Assembly (NCBI GenBank): GCA_025054715.1
Contig: JANWYH010000002.1
Location: forward strand, 186,001 to 250,000
Length of the DNA stretch: 64,000 nucleotides
DNA from: Pyrinomonadaceae bacterium
GTDB taxonomy: Bacteria > Acidobacteriota > Blastocatellia > Pyrinomonadales > Pyrinomonadaceae
Direction of reading: 5' to 3'
Both the position numbers and the translations under genes were made by a program. Shown here in pieces: positions 55,495-64,000 of this stretch. Position 1 is the first letter of the stretch. Every line of letters begins with the position of its first letter. A model generated the notes under the pieces. It worked only from the letters and a program-made list of their open reading frames with translations, ran no database searches and was not told where the DNA came from.

Positions 55495-56472
55495 TTAAGT
55501 TTTGTCAAACTCTTGTGAAATGTGGAACGAGCTTTTTCTATGGAAAATATCTTTTTTCACTATTTCCCAGAGAGCTTCTTTTATCTTTGGGTCTGTTCCA
55601 AAACCTTCTAACCATGTAACGTTTTCCTTCTTAAACCAGGTAATCTGTCTTTTTGCATAGTTTCTTACATCCTGCTTTGTTTTTTCTATAGCTCTTTCTA
55701 AAGATATTTCTCCTCGTAGATACTCACAGACTCGCCTATATCCGTGAGCGCCTAGGGCTAAGGAGTCTTCTTTTACTCCCGAAAGAAGCAGTAATCTAAC
55801 TTCTTCTACCAATCCATCGGTGAAGTGCTTTTCTGTCCTTAAGTTGATTTTCTCATAAAGAAGATTTCTAGGTGGGTTGAGGGCAAATATCTTTATTCTT
55901 TTTGCAAACTCAGGGGGTTCAGGAAGGTGTTTTTGTGCTTCTGAAATACGCTGACCTGTTTGGAAGAAAAACTCAAGCGCACGCATAACTCTCGGGTAAT
56001 CGCGAGGGAATAGTTTTCGAGCGGCCTCTGGGTCGATTTTTCGAAGAATTTTGTGGAGGTGTTCAGGGCCTTTTTTTTGCTTTATCTTTTTCAGCTTTTC
56101 ACGAATTCTTTGATCTGTATCGGGACTTTCAAAGAGAGGACGCATTAGGGTTCTAAGATAAAAACCTGTTCCTCCAACTATTATGGGAACGTTTCCTCTT
56201 TGCTCTATCTCTAAGATTTTCTGAGAGGCATCTTTTGCCCATCTAACGGCTGTATAAGCTATGTTTGGATCAACGTAATCAAACAAATGATGCGGAATAC
56301 CTTTCATTTCTTCGAAAGTAGGCTTTGATGTAGCAATTTGAATACCTTTGTAAATCTGCACAGAATCGCAATTTATAATCTCTGCTGCTTTTAATCGAAG
56401 AGCGAGTTCTATGCTGAGTTCCGTCTTTCCAGAAGCAGTAGGTCCAACGATTGCATAAATGGGATTCTTCAT
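55495..56472 (-). CDS. miaA: tRNA dimethylallyltransferase
   Basis: A 325-residue enzyme that adds the isopentenyl group to A37 of tRNAs. Walker A is AIVGPTASGKTELSIELA, then INCDSVQIYKGIQIATSKPT, PHHLFDYVDP, and VGGTGFYLRTLM. The later QITWFKKE is also conserved. Its substrate dimethylallyl diphosphate comes from the MEP pathway, of which dxr is in the window. Its ATG overlaps the stop of a 31-codon ORF (ATGA). Confidence 0.96.
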   Translation of the reverse strand: MKNPIYAIVGPTASGKTELSIELALRLKAAEIINCDSVQIYKGIQIATSKPTFEEMKGIPHHLFDYVDPNIAYTAVRWAKDASQKILEIEQRGNVPIIVGGTGFYLRTLMRPLFESPDTDQRIREKLKKIKQKKGPEHLHKILRKIDPEAARKLFPRDYPRVMRALEFFFQTGQRISEAQKHLPEPPEFAKRIKIFALNPPRNLLYEKINLRTEKHFTDGLVEEVRLLLLSGVKEDSLALGAHGYRRVCEYLRGEISLERAIEKTKQDVRNYAKRQITWFKKENVTWLEGFGTDPKIKEALWEIVKKDIFHRKSSFHISQEFDKT

Positions 56473-56564
56473 TGATGAGCTAAAAGTCTTACTGTTACGA
56501 AAACTATAGTCAGGATCAGAAGAAGAATTGCTCCGAGAACTTGGTTTTTAGAAAATCTTATCAC
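56469..56564 (-). CDS. Candidate 31-residue single-span membrane protein coupled to miaA
   Basis: The small frame starts at GTG 56564 and codes for about 31 residues: RFSKNQVLG then a hydrophobic run AILLLILTIVFVTVRLLA and a stop that overlaps the miaA start as ATGA. A single membrane helix with positive N-terminus fits a small inner-membrane protein. No clear SD lies before it. The overlap is the main evidence; it could be chance. It is too short for routine ORF calling. Confidence 0.4.
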   Translation of the reverse strand: MIRFSKNQVLGAILLLILTIVFVTVRLLAHQ

Positions 56565-56665
56565 ATAGATATTTTCATGTAGTCTGACTTTTTTATCAAA
56601 TAATCCTTTCAGCTTTCGTTACAGGATTTTCATGATAAAATCTCTTTGGGCGGAGATTTGCTAGG

Positions 56666-57673
56666 ATGAAAGAGGAAAAAATCAAAGTTGTAGAGGCGGC
56701 TATTTCGCAAATAGAGAGAAGATTTGGCAAGGGAGCAATAACTAAGTTAGGTGAAAAACCTTTAGGTGAGATAGAAGCAATTTCTACAAGCTGCTTGAGT
56801 CTCGATTTAGCATTAGGTGTTGGAGGATTTCCTAGAGGACGCACTATCGAAATTTTTGGACCTGAATCTTCAGGAAAAACAACGCTTGCCTTGCATGTGA
56901 TTGCGCAAGCTCAGAAAGAAGGCGGAATTGCAGCTTTTATAGACGCTGAACATGCACTTGATCCGTCGTATGCGAGCAAAATAGGTGTTCAAGTGGAAGA
57001 GCTTTTAATTTCTCAACCTGACTATGGAGAGCAGGCACTAGAAATAGCAGAGACGCTTGTTCGCTCAGGAGGAATAGACGTAATCGTAGTTGACTCCGTA
57101 GCAGCTCTTGTCCCGAGAGCAGAACTAGAAGGAGAGATGGGGGAAGCTCATGTCGGCCTAATAGCTAGACTCATGTCACAGGCTCTTAGGAAACTAACTA
57201 GTTCGGTTGCCGCTAGCCGAACATGTTTTATCTTTATAAATCAACTCAGAGAAAAAATAGGAGCCATGAGTTTTGGAAATCCGGAAACTACTACTGGAGG
57301 AAGAGCATTGAAATTTTATGCTTCTGTTAGAATAGATGTTCGCCGCATAGGTTCAGTCAAAGAAGGTGAGAAAATAATAGGAAGTAGGACAAAAGCGAAA
57401 ATAGTGAAAAACAAGGTTGCTCCTCCATTTGCCGAGTGCGAGTTTGATATTCTTTACGATGAGGGAATATCGAGGGAGTCAGACATACTCGATTTAGCAG
57501 TAGCCCATAAAATAGTTGAAAAAGCGGGAGCATGGTTTTCATATAAAGGTGAAAAATTAGGGCAAGGTAGAGAAAACGTTAGAAGATTGCTCAGGACAAA
57601 ACCAGAACTGTGCAACGAGATAGAAGATGAAATAAAGGAGAGGTTGAACTTCAAAGGTAAAAAAACTTCATAA
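56666..57673 (+). CDS. recA: Recombinase RecA
   Basis: The 335-residue product has Walker [14 protein letters not shown] (about 66-78), [29 protein letters not shown], the L2-side [17 protein letters not shown] and KNKVAPPF. It is slightly shorter than E. coli RecA (353) because the acidic tail is reduced. It starts with CGGAG 12 bases before ATG. No LexA box was recognised upstream. It converges on the lipoprotein gene. Confidence 0.97.
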   Translation: MKEEKIKVVEAAISQIERRFGKGAITKLGEKPLGEIEAISTSCLSLDLALGVGGFPRGRTIEIFGPESSGKTTLALHVIAQAQKEGGIAAFIDAEHALDPSYASKIGVQVEELLISQPDYGEQALEIAETLVRSGGIDVIVVDSVAALVPRAELEGEMGEAHVGLIARLMSQALRKLTSSVAASRTCFIFINQLREKIGAMSFGNPETTTGGRALKFYASVRIDVRRIGSVKEGEKIIGSRTKAKIVKNKVAPPFAECEFDILYDEGISRESDILDLAVAHKIVEKAGAWFSYKGEKLGQGRENVRRLLRTKPELCNEIEDEIKERLNFKGKKTS

Positions 57674-57694
57674 AGAACTGTAAAAAGCTGCTAA

Positions 57695-58123
57695 TTATTG
57701 ATTCCCTGTAGTCTCTTTATCGGAGGATTTTTTGCGCTTATCTTTAGCTTTATTGATATTCACATTTGAAGGTTGATTTACGACATTTATGTCGACGGGA
57801 GTATTTAACTGTCTTTTTATCTCCTCGGGACTTGGGATTCCCGGAGTAGGTGTTTTTCCGGGCTTGAAAGGCTTGTTTAGTTCTTTTATGTCTGGTATTC
57901 CAGGCGTGGGAGTTGGTCCTTTAGGAACTTCCGTTATCTTACTTGGTTCAGGTATGCCGGGAGTCTGTCCTTGCACAGGAAGAGGATTTGCGGAAAACTC
58001 TGGCGGGAGGTCCTTTTCTTTTACAGAAACATTTGCTTTACCGGTGTTTCCGTCGGTTTCCTTATTGCCTGTTTGGCAAGCAAGAATGAGTGAAAAAATC
58101 GAAATTAAGGCTATTTTTTTCAT
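57695..58123 (-). CDS. Putative lipoprotein with TPGIP repeats
   Basis: The 142-residue product starts at ATG 58123, with GGGG 5 bases before it; the longer frame upstream is a read-through of the small RNA below. Lipobox LILAC is at about 12-16, so the mature protein would begin at Cys. The segment TPGIP recurs three times (once in QTPGIP and twice in PTPGIP) in a Pro/Thr/Lys-rich stretch, ending in charged KDKRKKSSDKE. No domain was recognised; it may reach through the periplasm. It is the only gene controlled by the region that holds the candidate RNA. Confidence 0.65.
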   Translation of the reverse strand: MKKIALISIFSLILACQTGNKETDGNTGKANVSVKEKDLPPEFSANPLPVQGQTPGIPEPSKITEVPKGPTPTPGIPDIKELNKPFKPGKTPTPGIPSPEEIKRQLNTPVDINVVNQPSNVNINKAKDKRKKSSDKETTGNQ

Positions 58124-58147
58124 AGTTTCCCCTTTTGAGATAATAAC

Positions 58148-58252
58148 AAAAAAAGTGCCGGCTTGAAAGTAGCGTTTCCGGAGGGCAGAAACGGCATTCA
58201 AACCGGCACGGGCGGGGGTAAGATAGTCTTGTAAAGTTGCCAAACGAGGCAA
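58148..58252 (-). ncRNA. Candidate small structured RNA (or leader) ending in an intrinsic terminator
   Basis: Starting near 58252 the minus strand gives: hairpin 1 TTGCC-TCGTTT-GGCAA (58252-58237), a linker CTTTACAAGACTATCTTACCCCCGCCC, and a long hairpin whose arms GTGCCGGTTTGAA and TTCAAGCCGGCAC (58209-58197, 58167-58155) pair over 13 bp (one G-U) with an inner CGTTTC/GAAACG stem. Seven Ts (58154-58148) follow. A promoter (TTGTTG, 18 bases, TATAAA) sits just upstream. So a 105-nt transcript with a start, a fold and an end is predicted. It may be a stand-alone RNA or a leader of the lipoprotein gene, whose AUG is 25 bases past the Ts. Confidence 0.55.
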
Positions 58253-58258
58253 ATCAAT

Positions 58259-58288
58259 TTTATAGCATAATTTGAAAAACTACAACAA
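58259..58288 (-). promoter_or_regulatory. Putative promoter of the small RNA
   Basis: On the minus strand TTGTTG (58288-58283), 18 bases, TATAAA (58264-58259), with TGC before TATAAA as an extended -10. The predicted start, 7 bases on, is the first base of hairpin 1. Confidence 0.5.
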
Positions 58289-58307
58289 AAGTTTTCGATT
58301 TGCTGGT

Positions 58308-58313
58308 TATAAT
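58308..58313 (+). promoter_or_regulatory. Putative -10 element of the diguanylate cyclase gene
   Basis: A consensus TATAAT 21 bases before the ATG at 58334. No clear -35. The predicted leader is about 14 bases. It is divergent from the small RNA promoter, 20 bases away. Confidence 0.35.
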
Positions 58314-58333
58314 AATCTACTGCGGATTTTCTT

Positions 58334-59824
58334 ATGGATTTTGAGTCTGGATACCTAATAATTTCGGTTTTTGTTTGTTTTTTTGTGGCTTCTTATTCAT
58401 GGTATCAAGAGGCAAGGGGTAGCAAGTATCTTGCTTTCAGTAGCTTTTTAGCCGCTTTGTGGGTGATTGCGGAAGCTATCAAAAAGAACTTTGCTTTTTA
58501 TGATTCTCAACTTTCAGCAGAAATAATGCGATTTTTTGCGGTTATACTTCTGCCGCCAAGTTATTATATCTTTATCCACGAGTATTGCCGCGGCAGAGTT
58601 AAACGGAAGTATCTTTTCTACTTGGTTCCATCCATTTCTTTGTTGGTGTTCTTTTCTAATCCTTTTCATTCGCTCTTTTATGAAGGTTTTTACTTTACAG
58701 AAACTGGATTTTTAAGGCTAAATTTTAGTTACTACTTTTGGTTTATTCATGTCCCTTATTCTTTTTCTTTGATTTCGGCAAGCCTGGCAGTTTCCTTTTT
58801 AACTTTTCTTCGTGCTTCAAGGCAAGATAGAAAAAGGCTAGCAGTTTTGTTTATATCTACACTCTTTCCTTTTCTTGCGAGCATTTCTTCCACACTGAAG
58901 TTTTTCGGCACTTCTTTCATGACCGCTTATGCCTTCCCAGTTGCTTTTTTGATAATTGCTTACTCAATTTTTAGGTATAAATTCTTACAGACGAATCCAG
59001 TAATTTATGAGACTATCTTTCAGGTGATGACGGAGGGGGTAGTGGTTCTCGATAAAAGGAATGTGGTTGTAGATGCAAATCCCTCTTTTCTGAAAAGCGT
59101 CTCGATGGCAAAGGATGAGGTAGTGGGCAAAAATGCAGAGGAAGTCTTTTCTAAGTGGGGGCAGTACGTAGGAAAGTATAGAAAAGTAGATAGAGCTCAT
59201 GACGAAATAGAAGTGAGAATGAGCGGAGAAAGGCGATATTTTTCTCTGACGATAAAGCCTATTGAAACAGGAGACGGTTTCGAGGGTCGAATCCTTATTT
59301 TCAGGGATATAACCTATCAAAAAATGCATGAGCTTTCCTTGAAAGAAATGGCTTATAAAGACCCCCTAACGCAAGCAGCTAACCGATATAGACTTGAAAG
59401 CGAGATGAAATGGTTAATAGAAGAAAAGGAAAATTTTGGATTACTATATCTCGATTTGAATAATTTTAAGCGAGTTAATGATAGCTATGGGCATGAAACG
59501 GGAGACAAGCTTTTGAAGATAATAGCTTCGAGGGTTAGTTCAGCTTTGAGAGAAACTGATCTATTTGCAAGAGTTGGTGGAGACGAGTTTGTAGTTTTAG
59601 TCCGCAATGTGAGCGAGGTAGGGAAAATCAAAGAAAGGATCTCGGAAGTTTTTTTCGAGCCTTTTGAGATCGAAGGTAAAATCTTTGAGGTGGATTGTAG
59701 TATAGGTTTTGCTACCTATCCGAAGGATGGAAAAGATTTAATACAGCTGCTAAACAGGGCAGACTTAAGAATGTTCGAGGATAAGAGAAAGAGGAAGATG
59801 AGTTTGGATGAGTTTGTAAGTTGA
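58334..59824 (+). CDS. Membrane-bound diguanylate cyclase with 7TM-like sensor and PAS domain
   Basis: The 496-residue protein has an N-terminal block of about 7 membrane helices (1-220) of the histidine-kinase N-terminal 7TM type, a PAS domain (about 225-330) and a GGDEF domain (about 335-490). The active site RVGGDEFVVLV is intact. RETD five residues before GGDEF is the RxxD inhibitory site for c-di-GMP feedback. It should make c-di-GMP in response to an unknown membrane signal. A LytS-like kinase follows after 27 bases and may share the operon and signal. No EAL domain. Confidence 0.93.
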   Translation: MDFESGYLIISVFVCFFVASYSWYQEARGSKYLAFSSFLAALWVIAEAIKKNFAFYDSQLSAEIMRFFAVILLPPSYYIFIHEYCRGRVKRKYLFYLVPSISLLVFFSNPFHSLFYEGFYFTETGFLRLNFSYYFWFIHVPYSFSLISASLAVSFLTFLRASRQDRKRLAVLFISTLFPFLASISSTLKFFGTSFMTAYAFPVAFLIIAYSIFRYKFLQTNPVIYETIFQVMTEGVVVLDKRNVVVDANPSFLKSVSMAKDEVVGKNAEEVFSKWGQYVGKYRKVDRAHDEIEVRMSGERRYFSLTIKPIETGDGFEGRILIFRDITYQKMHELSLKEMAYKDPLTQAANRYRLESEMKWLIEEKENFGLLYLDLNNFKRVNDSYGHETGDKLLKIIASRVSSALRETDLFARVGGDEFVVLVRNVSEVGKIKERISEVFFEPFEIEGKIFEVDCSIGFATYPKDGKDLIQLLNRADLRMFEDKRKRKMSLDEFVS

Positions 59825-59851
59825 GAACGATTCTGAAATAGTATTTGATTG

Positions 59852-61696
59852 ATGGAAATATCGGCTTCACTAGTCAATCTTTTAGGATTTACGGTCGGGA
59901 TAATATTGTATTCCCTCTTAATGATAATGGTTTTCAGTTACAGGGAGAGGTCAATAAATTATCTGCTAGTTGCAACGGCTTTAGCCGGAATTTTATGGAA
60001 TTCAGGTGAGCTTTTTGCAAGCATTTTCCAGGAGCTTCAAATGCCCATACTTTACTCTTTTGTAGAGGCTGTATCCTTTTCTGCATTAGGTTTTCTCGCA
60101 CCCTTTGTTATTCATTCTTCCTTGAAAGATTCAAAGAGACATTATGAGAGAATTCTTGTATTTTCTGGGTACGTTTTAGGAATGGCATCCTTAGTCATAA
60201 ACTTGTTTTCGTTTCTTATTGAAGGCGAAGCTCCATCGAAGTTAAGTTTACAGGTTTTAGCTTTTGGTTCAGCTGTTTTAATAGTAGTAGTTTTAGCGTT
60301 TTTAAGAGGGAGTCGGAAAAAAATAATCTTAGCTGCATCACTAGCTATATTCATGATTTCTGCTTTTCATCTTAGCGTCGAGCAAGAAGAGAAGTTTTGG
60401 TTAGTCGAGCTTGTAGCTCATCAGGCTTCACTTCCTCTTGCGATTTTTATATTACTTCAGGACTATAGATTTGCTTTTGCTGACTTGTTTTTGAAAAGGG
60501 CGTTACTACTGATTTTGTTAGTAGTAGTAAGTTTCACATTTTATTCGTTTTTGTATTTGCCTTTGCTAAGAGGTTTGAACTTAGAGGATTTAGAGGCTAG
60601 CGCAATTTTGTTGGGATTTTGGGTTTTGACAGCGCTTATGTATCCGGTCCTCAACAAAAAAGCTAAATGGCTCGTAGAAGTAATCTTGCGCCGTGGTGAT
60701 TATGAAAAACTGAAGGATGGCATAATTTTGGCAGTTCAAAAGCTAAACAGCTCTGAAGAGATACTTGAGGTTGCCCTTCGAAAAATTAGCGAAAGTCTTG
60801 GGTCGGCCGAAAGTCAATTTGTAGAAGTCCAAGAAAGTTATGAAAATTTGCCTAAAGTGGAGGCGACTCAAAGAGCTTTGAAAATCTTAATACCTACGAC
60901 TGAGCCGCCATCTTATCTTTTGGTTTTTAAGGGGCTTTCCGGTGGAAGAAAACTTCTTTCTGAAGAAATAGAAGCTTTGAAGACAATTGCTCTGCTGATT
61001 GGTCGGAGAATAGATTTACTGAGAGTAAATCATGAAAGATGCGAAAAAGAGTTACGTGAGCAAGAATTTTCGAAGCTTGCTACGGAAGCGCAACTTGCAG
61101 CTTTGAGAGCTCAAATAAATCCTCATTTCTTGTTTAATTCTCTTACGACGATAGGATATTTGATACAATCTTCTCCTGAGAAAGCCTTTTCAACTTTGAT
61201 GAATCTTACGCAACTTCTTCGTGCCCTTCTTCGTTCTACAGATGAATTCATAACGGTAGAAGAAGAGATTAGGCTTATTCAGGCTTATTTGGAAATAGAG
61301 AAGGCAAGGTTTGAGGAGCGATTGAGCGTAGAAATCTATGTTCCAAAAGAGTTAGAGCAAATTAAGATACCTTCGCTACTGCTTCAACCCTTAGTAGAGA
61401 ATGCAATAAAACACGGTATATCAAGATCAAAGTCAGGCGGAAAAGTGAAAATATCGGCTGAGCTTTTGCAGGAAAATGGAGAGAGTTATATTCTTTTTTG
61501 CGTTTACGACAACGGTTGCGGTTTTGATTTGAAAACCTCAAAAAAGGGAATCGGTCTTACGAATATAAGCAGAAGACTGGAGAATTATTACAAAGGAAAA
61601 GCTGAACTTAGAGTTGAAGCCAAAAAGCAAAAGGGGACGAAAGCAATGATAAAGTTGCCTTTGGCTAAAAAGAGCGACTTTGTTAATGTGATTTAG
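59852..61696 (+). CDS. LytS-like sensor histidine kinase
   Basis: The 614-residue kinase has an N-terminal multi-helix membrane part (about 1-240), a GAF-like linker, and a C-terminal kinase. The phospho-acceptor motif ALRAQINPHFLFNSLTTIGYLI (His near 425) is the His_kinase family of LytS/YehU; the ATPase part has LLQPLVENAIKHGI (N box) and DNGCGFD (G1) plus GIGLTNISRRLE. The frame begins with TTG then ATG; ATG 59852 is chosen. No LytTR response regulator lies next to it; the next gene is nusB. The partner regulator is therefore elsewhere. Confidence 0.92.
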   Translation: MEISASLVNLLGFTVGIILYSLLMIMVFSYRERSINYLLVATALAGILWNSGELFASIFQELQMPILYSFVEAVSFSALGFLAPFVIHSSLKDSKRHYERILVFSGYVLGMASLVINLFSFLIEGEAPSKLSLQVLAFGSAVLIVVVLAFLRGSRKKIILAASLAIFMISAFHLSVEQEEKFWLVELVAHQASLPLAIFILLQDYRFAFADLFLKRALLLILLVVVSFTFYSFLYLPLLRGLNLEDLEASAILLGFWVLTALMYPVLNKKAKWLVEVILRRGDYEKLKDGIILAVQKLNSSEEILEVALRKISESLGSAESQFVEVQESYENLPKVEATQRALKILIPTTEPPSYLLVFKGLSGGRKLLSEEIEALKTIALLIGRRIDLLRVNHERCEKELREQEFSKLATEAQLAALRAQINPHFLFNSLTTIGYLIQSSPEKAFSTLMNLTQLLRALLRSTDEFITVEEEIRLIQAYLEIEKARFEERLSVEIYVPKELEQIKIPSLLLQPLVENAIKHGISRSKSGGKVKISAELLQENGESYILFCVYDNGCGFDLKTSKKGIGLTNISRRLENYYKGKAELRVEAKKQKGTKAMIKLPLAKKSDFVNVI

Positions 61697-61729
61697 ACTT
61701 TGTATCAAGCTATACTATGTTTGACCAAT

Positions 61730-64000
<2,271 letters not shown>

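Noticed and set aside
58124-58252. Upstream extension of the lipoprotein ORF
   Set aside because: It translates the candidate RNA hairpins and terminator; the lipobox signal begins at ATG 58123.
58148-58252. Known riboswitch or SRP RNA
   Set aside because: No match by eye to c-di-GMP, cobalamin, TPP, SAM or the SRP domain IV core; left as unclassified.

Overview
The window is a 64 kb stretch of an A+T-rich, Gram-negative (diderm) bacterial chromosome that carries the replication origin. Diderm markers are BamA, an OmpH/Skp-like chaperone, FabZ, LpxA, LpxI, GmhB, Tat translocase and lipoproteins. A GWxTD-domain secreted protein, the LpxI branch of lipid A synthesis, a FeS/NrfD fusion and an M28 peptidase with a fibronectin-like tail fit Acidobacteriota (Blastocatellia-like) best. 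That placement is inference from gene content only. No rRNA, tRNA, CRISPR array, insertion sequence or prophage was seen.

Layout. 0-3 kb (+): end of a xylose-type ABC transporter (ATPase, permease) and a secreted M28 peptidase. 3-16 kb (-): thrS-infC-lepA; fabZ-lpxA-lpxI-gmhB (lipid A and heptose); bamA-ompH; transketolase. 16-20 kb (+): AbgT-family transporter and gamma-glutamyltransferase. 20-29 kb (-): PHP hydrolase and Dabb protein; a fatty acyl-CoA ligase with its TetR regulator and an FadR-type operator; HtrA and an aldehyde dehydrogenase; a radical-SAM-like DUF512 protein overlapping an alcohol dehydrogenase. 29-43 kb (-): a long near-continuous series dxr-rseP-GT2-asnB-mnmE-mnmG-parA-parB-tatA-tatC-GWxTD. 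43-47 kb: FeS/NrfD fusion (-) and H+-pyrophosphatase (+). 47-50 kb: dnaN and dnaA (-) with oriC between them. 50-64 kb, mostly +: a NuiA-like protein, DUF445, purM, ald, hfq and miaA (-), recA, a repeat-containing lipoprotein with a candidate small RNA, a diguanylate cyclase, a LytS-like kinase, an enlarged NusB, and the start of ligA.

The origin organises the window. Genes to the left of dnaA run mainly on the minus strand and genes to the right mainly on the plus strand, so most transcription is co-directional with replication leaving oriC. The dnaA-dnaN gap holds ten TGTGGAAA/TTTCCACA octamers and a textbook unwinding module: tandem DnaA boxes, a short GC block, five DnaA-trios and an AT-rich tract. 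About 14 kb away, parAB lies next to two parS-like palindromes in the 3' end of mnmG; one spans the mnmG stop codon.

The most useful corrections to plain ORF calling: infC begins at a rare AUU codon with a perfect Shine-Dalgarno sequence, and many starts (tkt, mnmG, parA, dnaA, dnaN, GWxTD, NuiA, nusB, lipoprotein, TetR) are internal to the longest ORF. Protein oddities are a NusB with about 145 extra residues, a TatC with about 90 extra residues in its first periplasmic loop, and an electron-carrier/membrane-anchor fusion without a catalytic subunit beside it.
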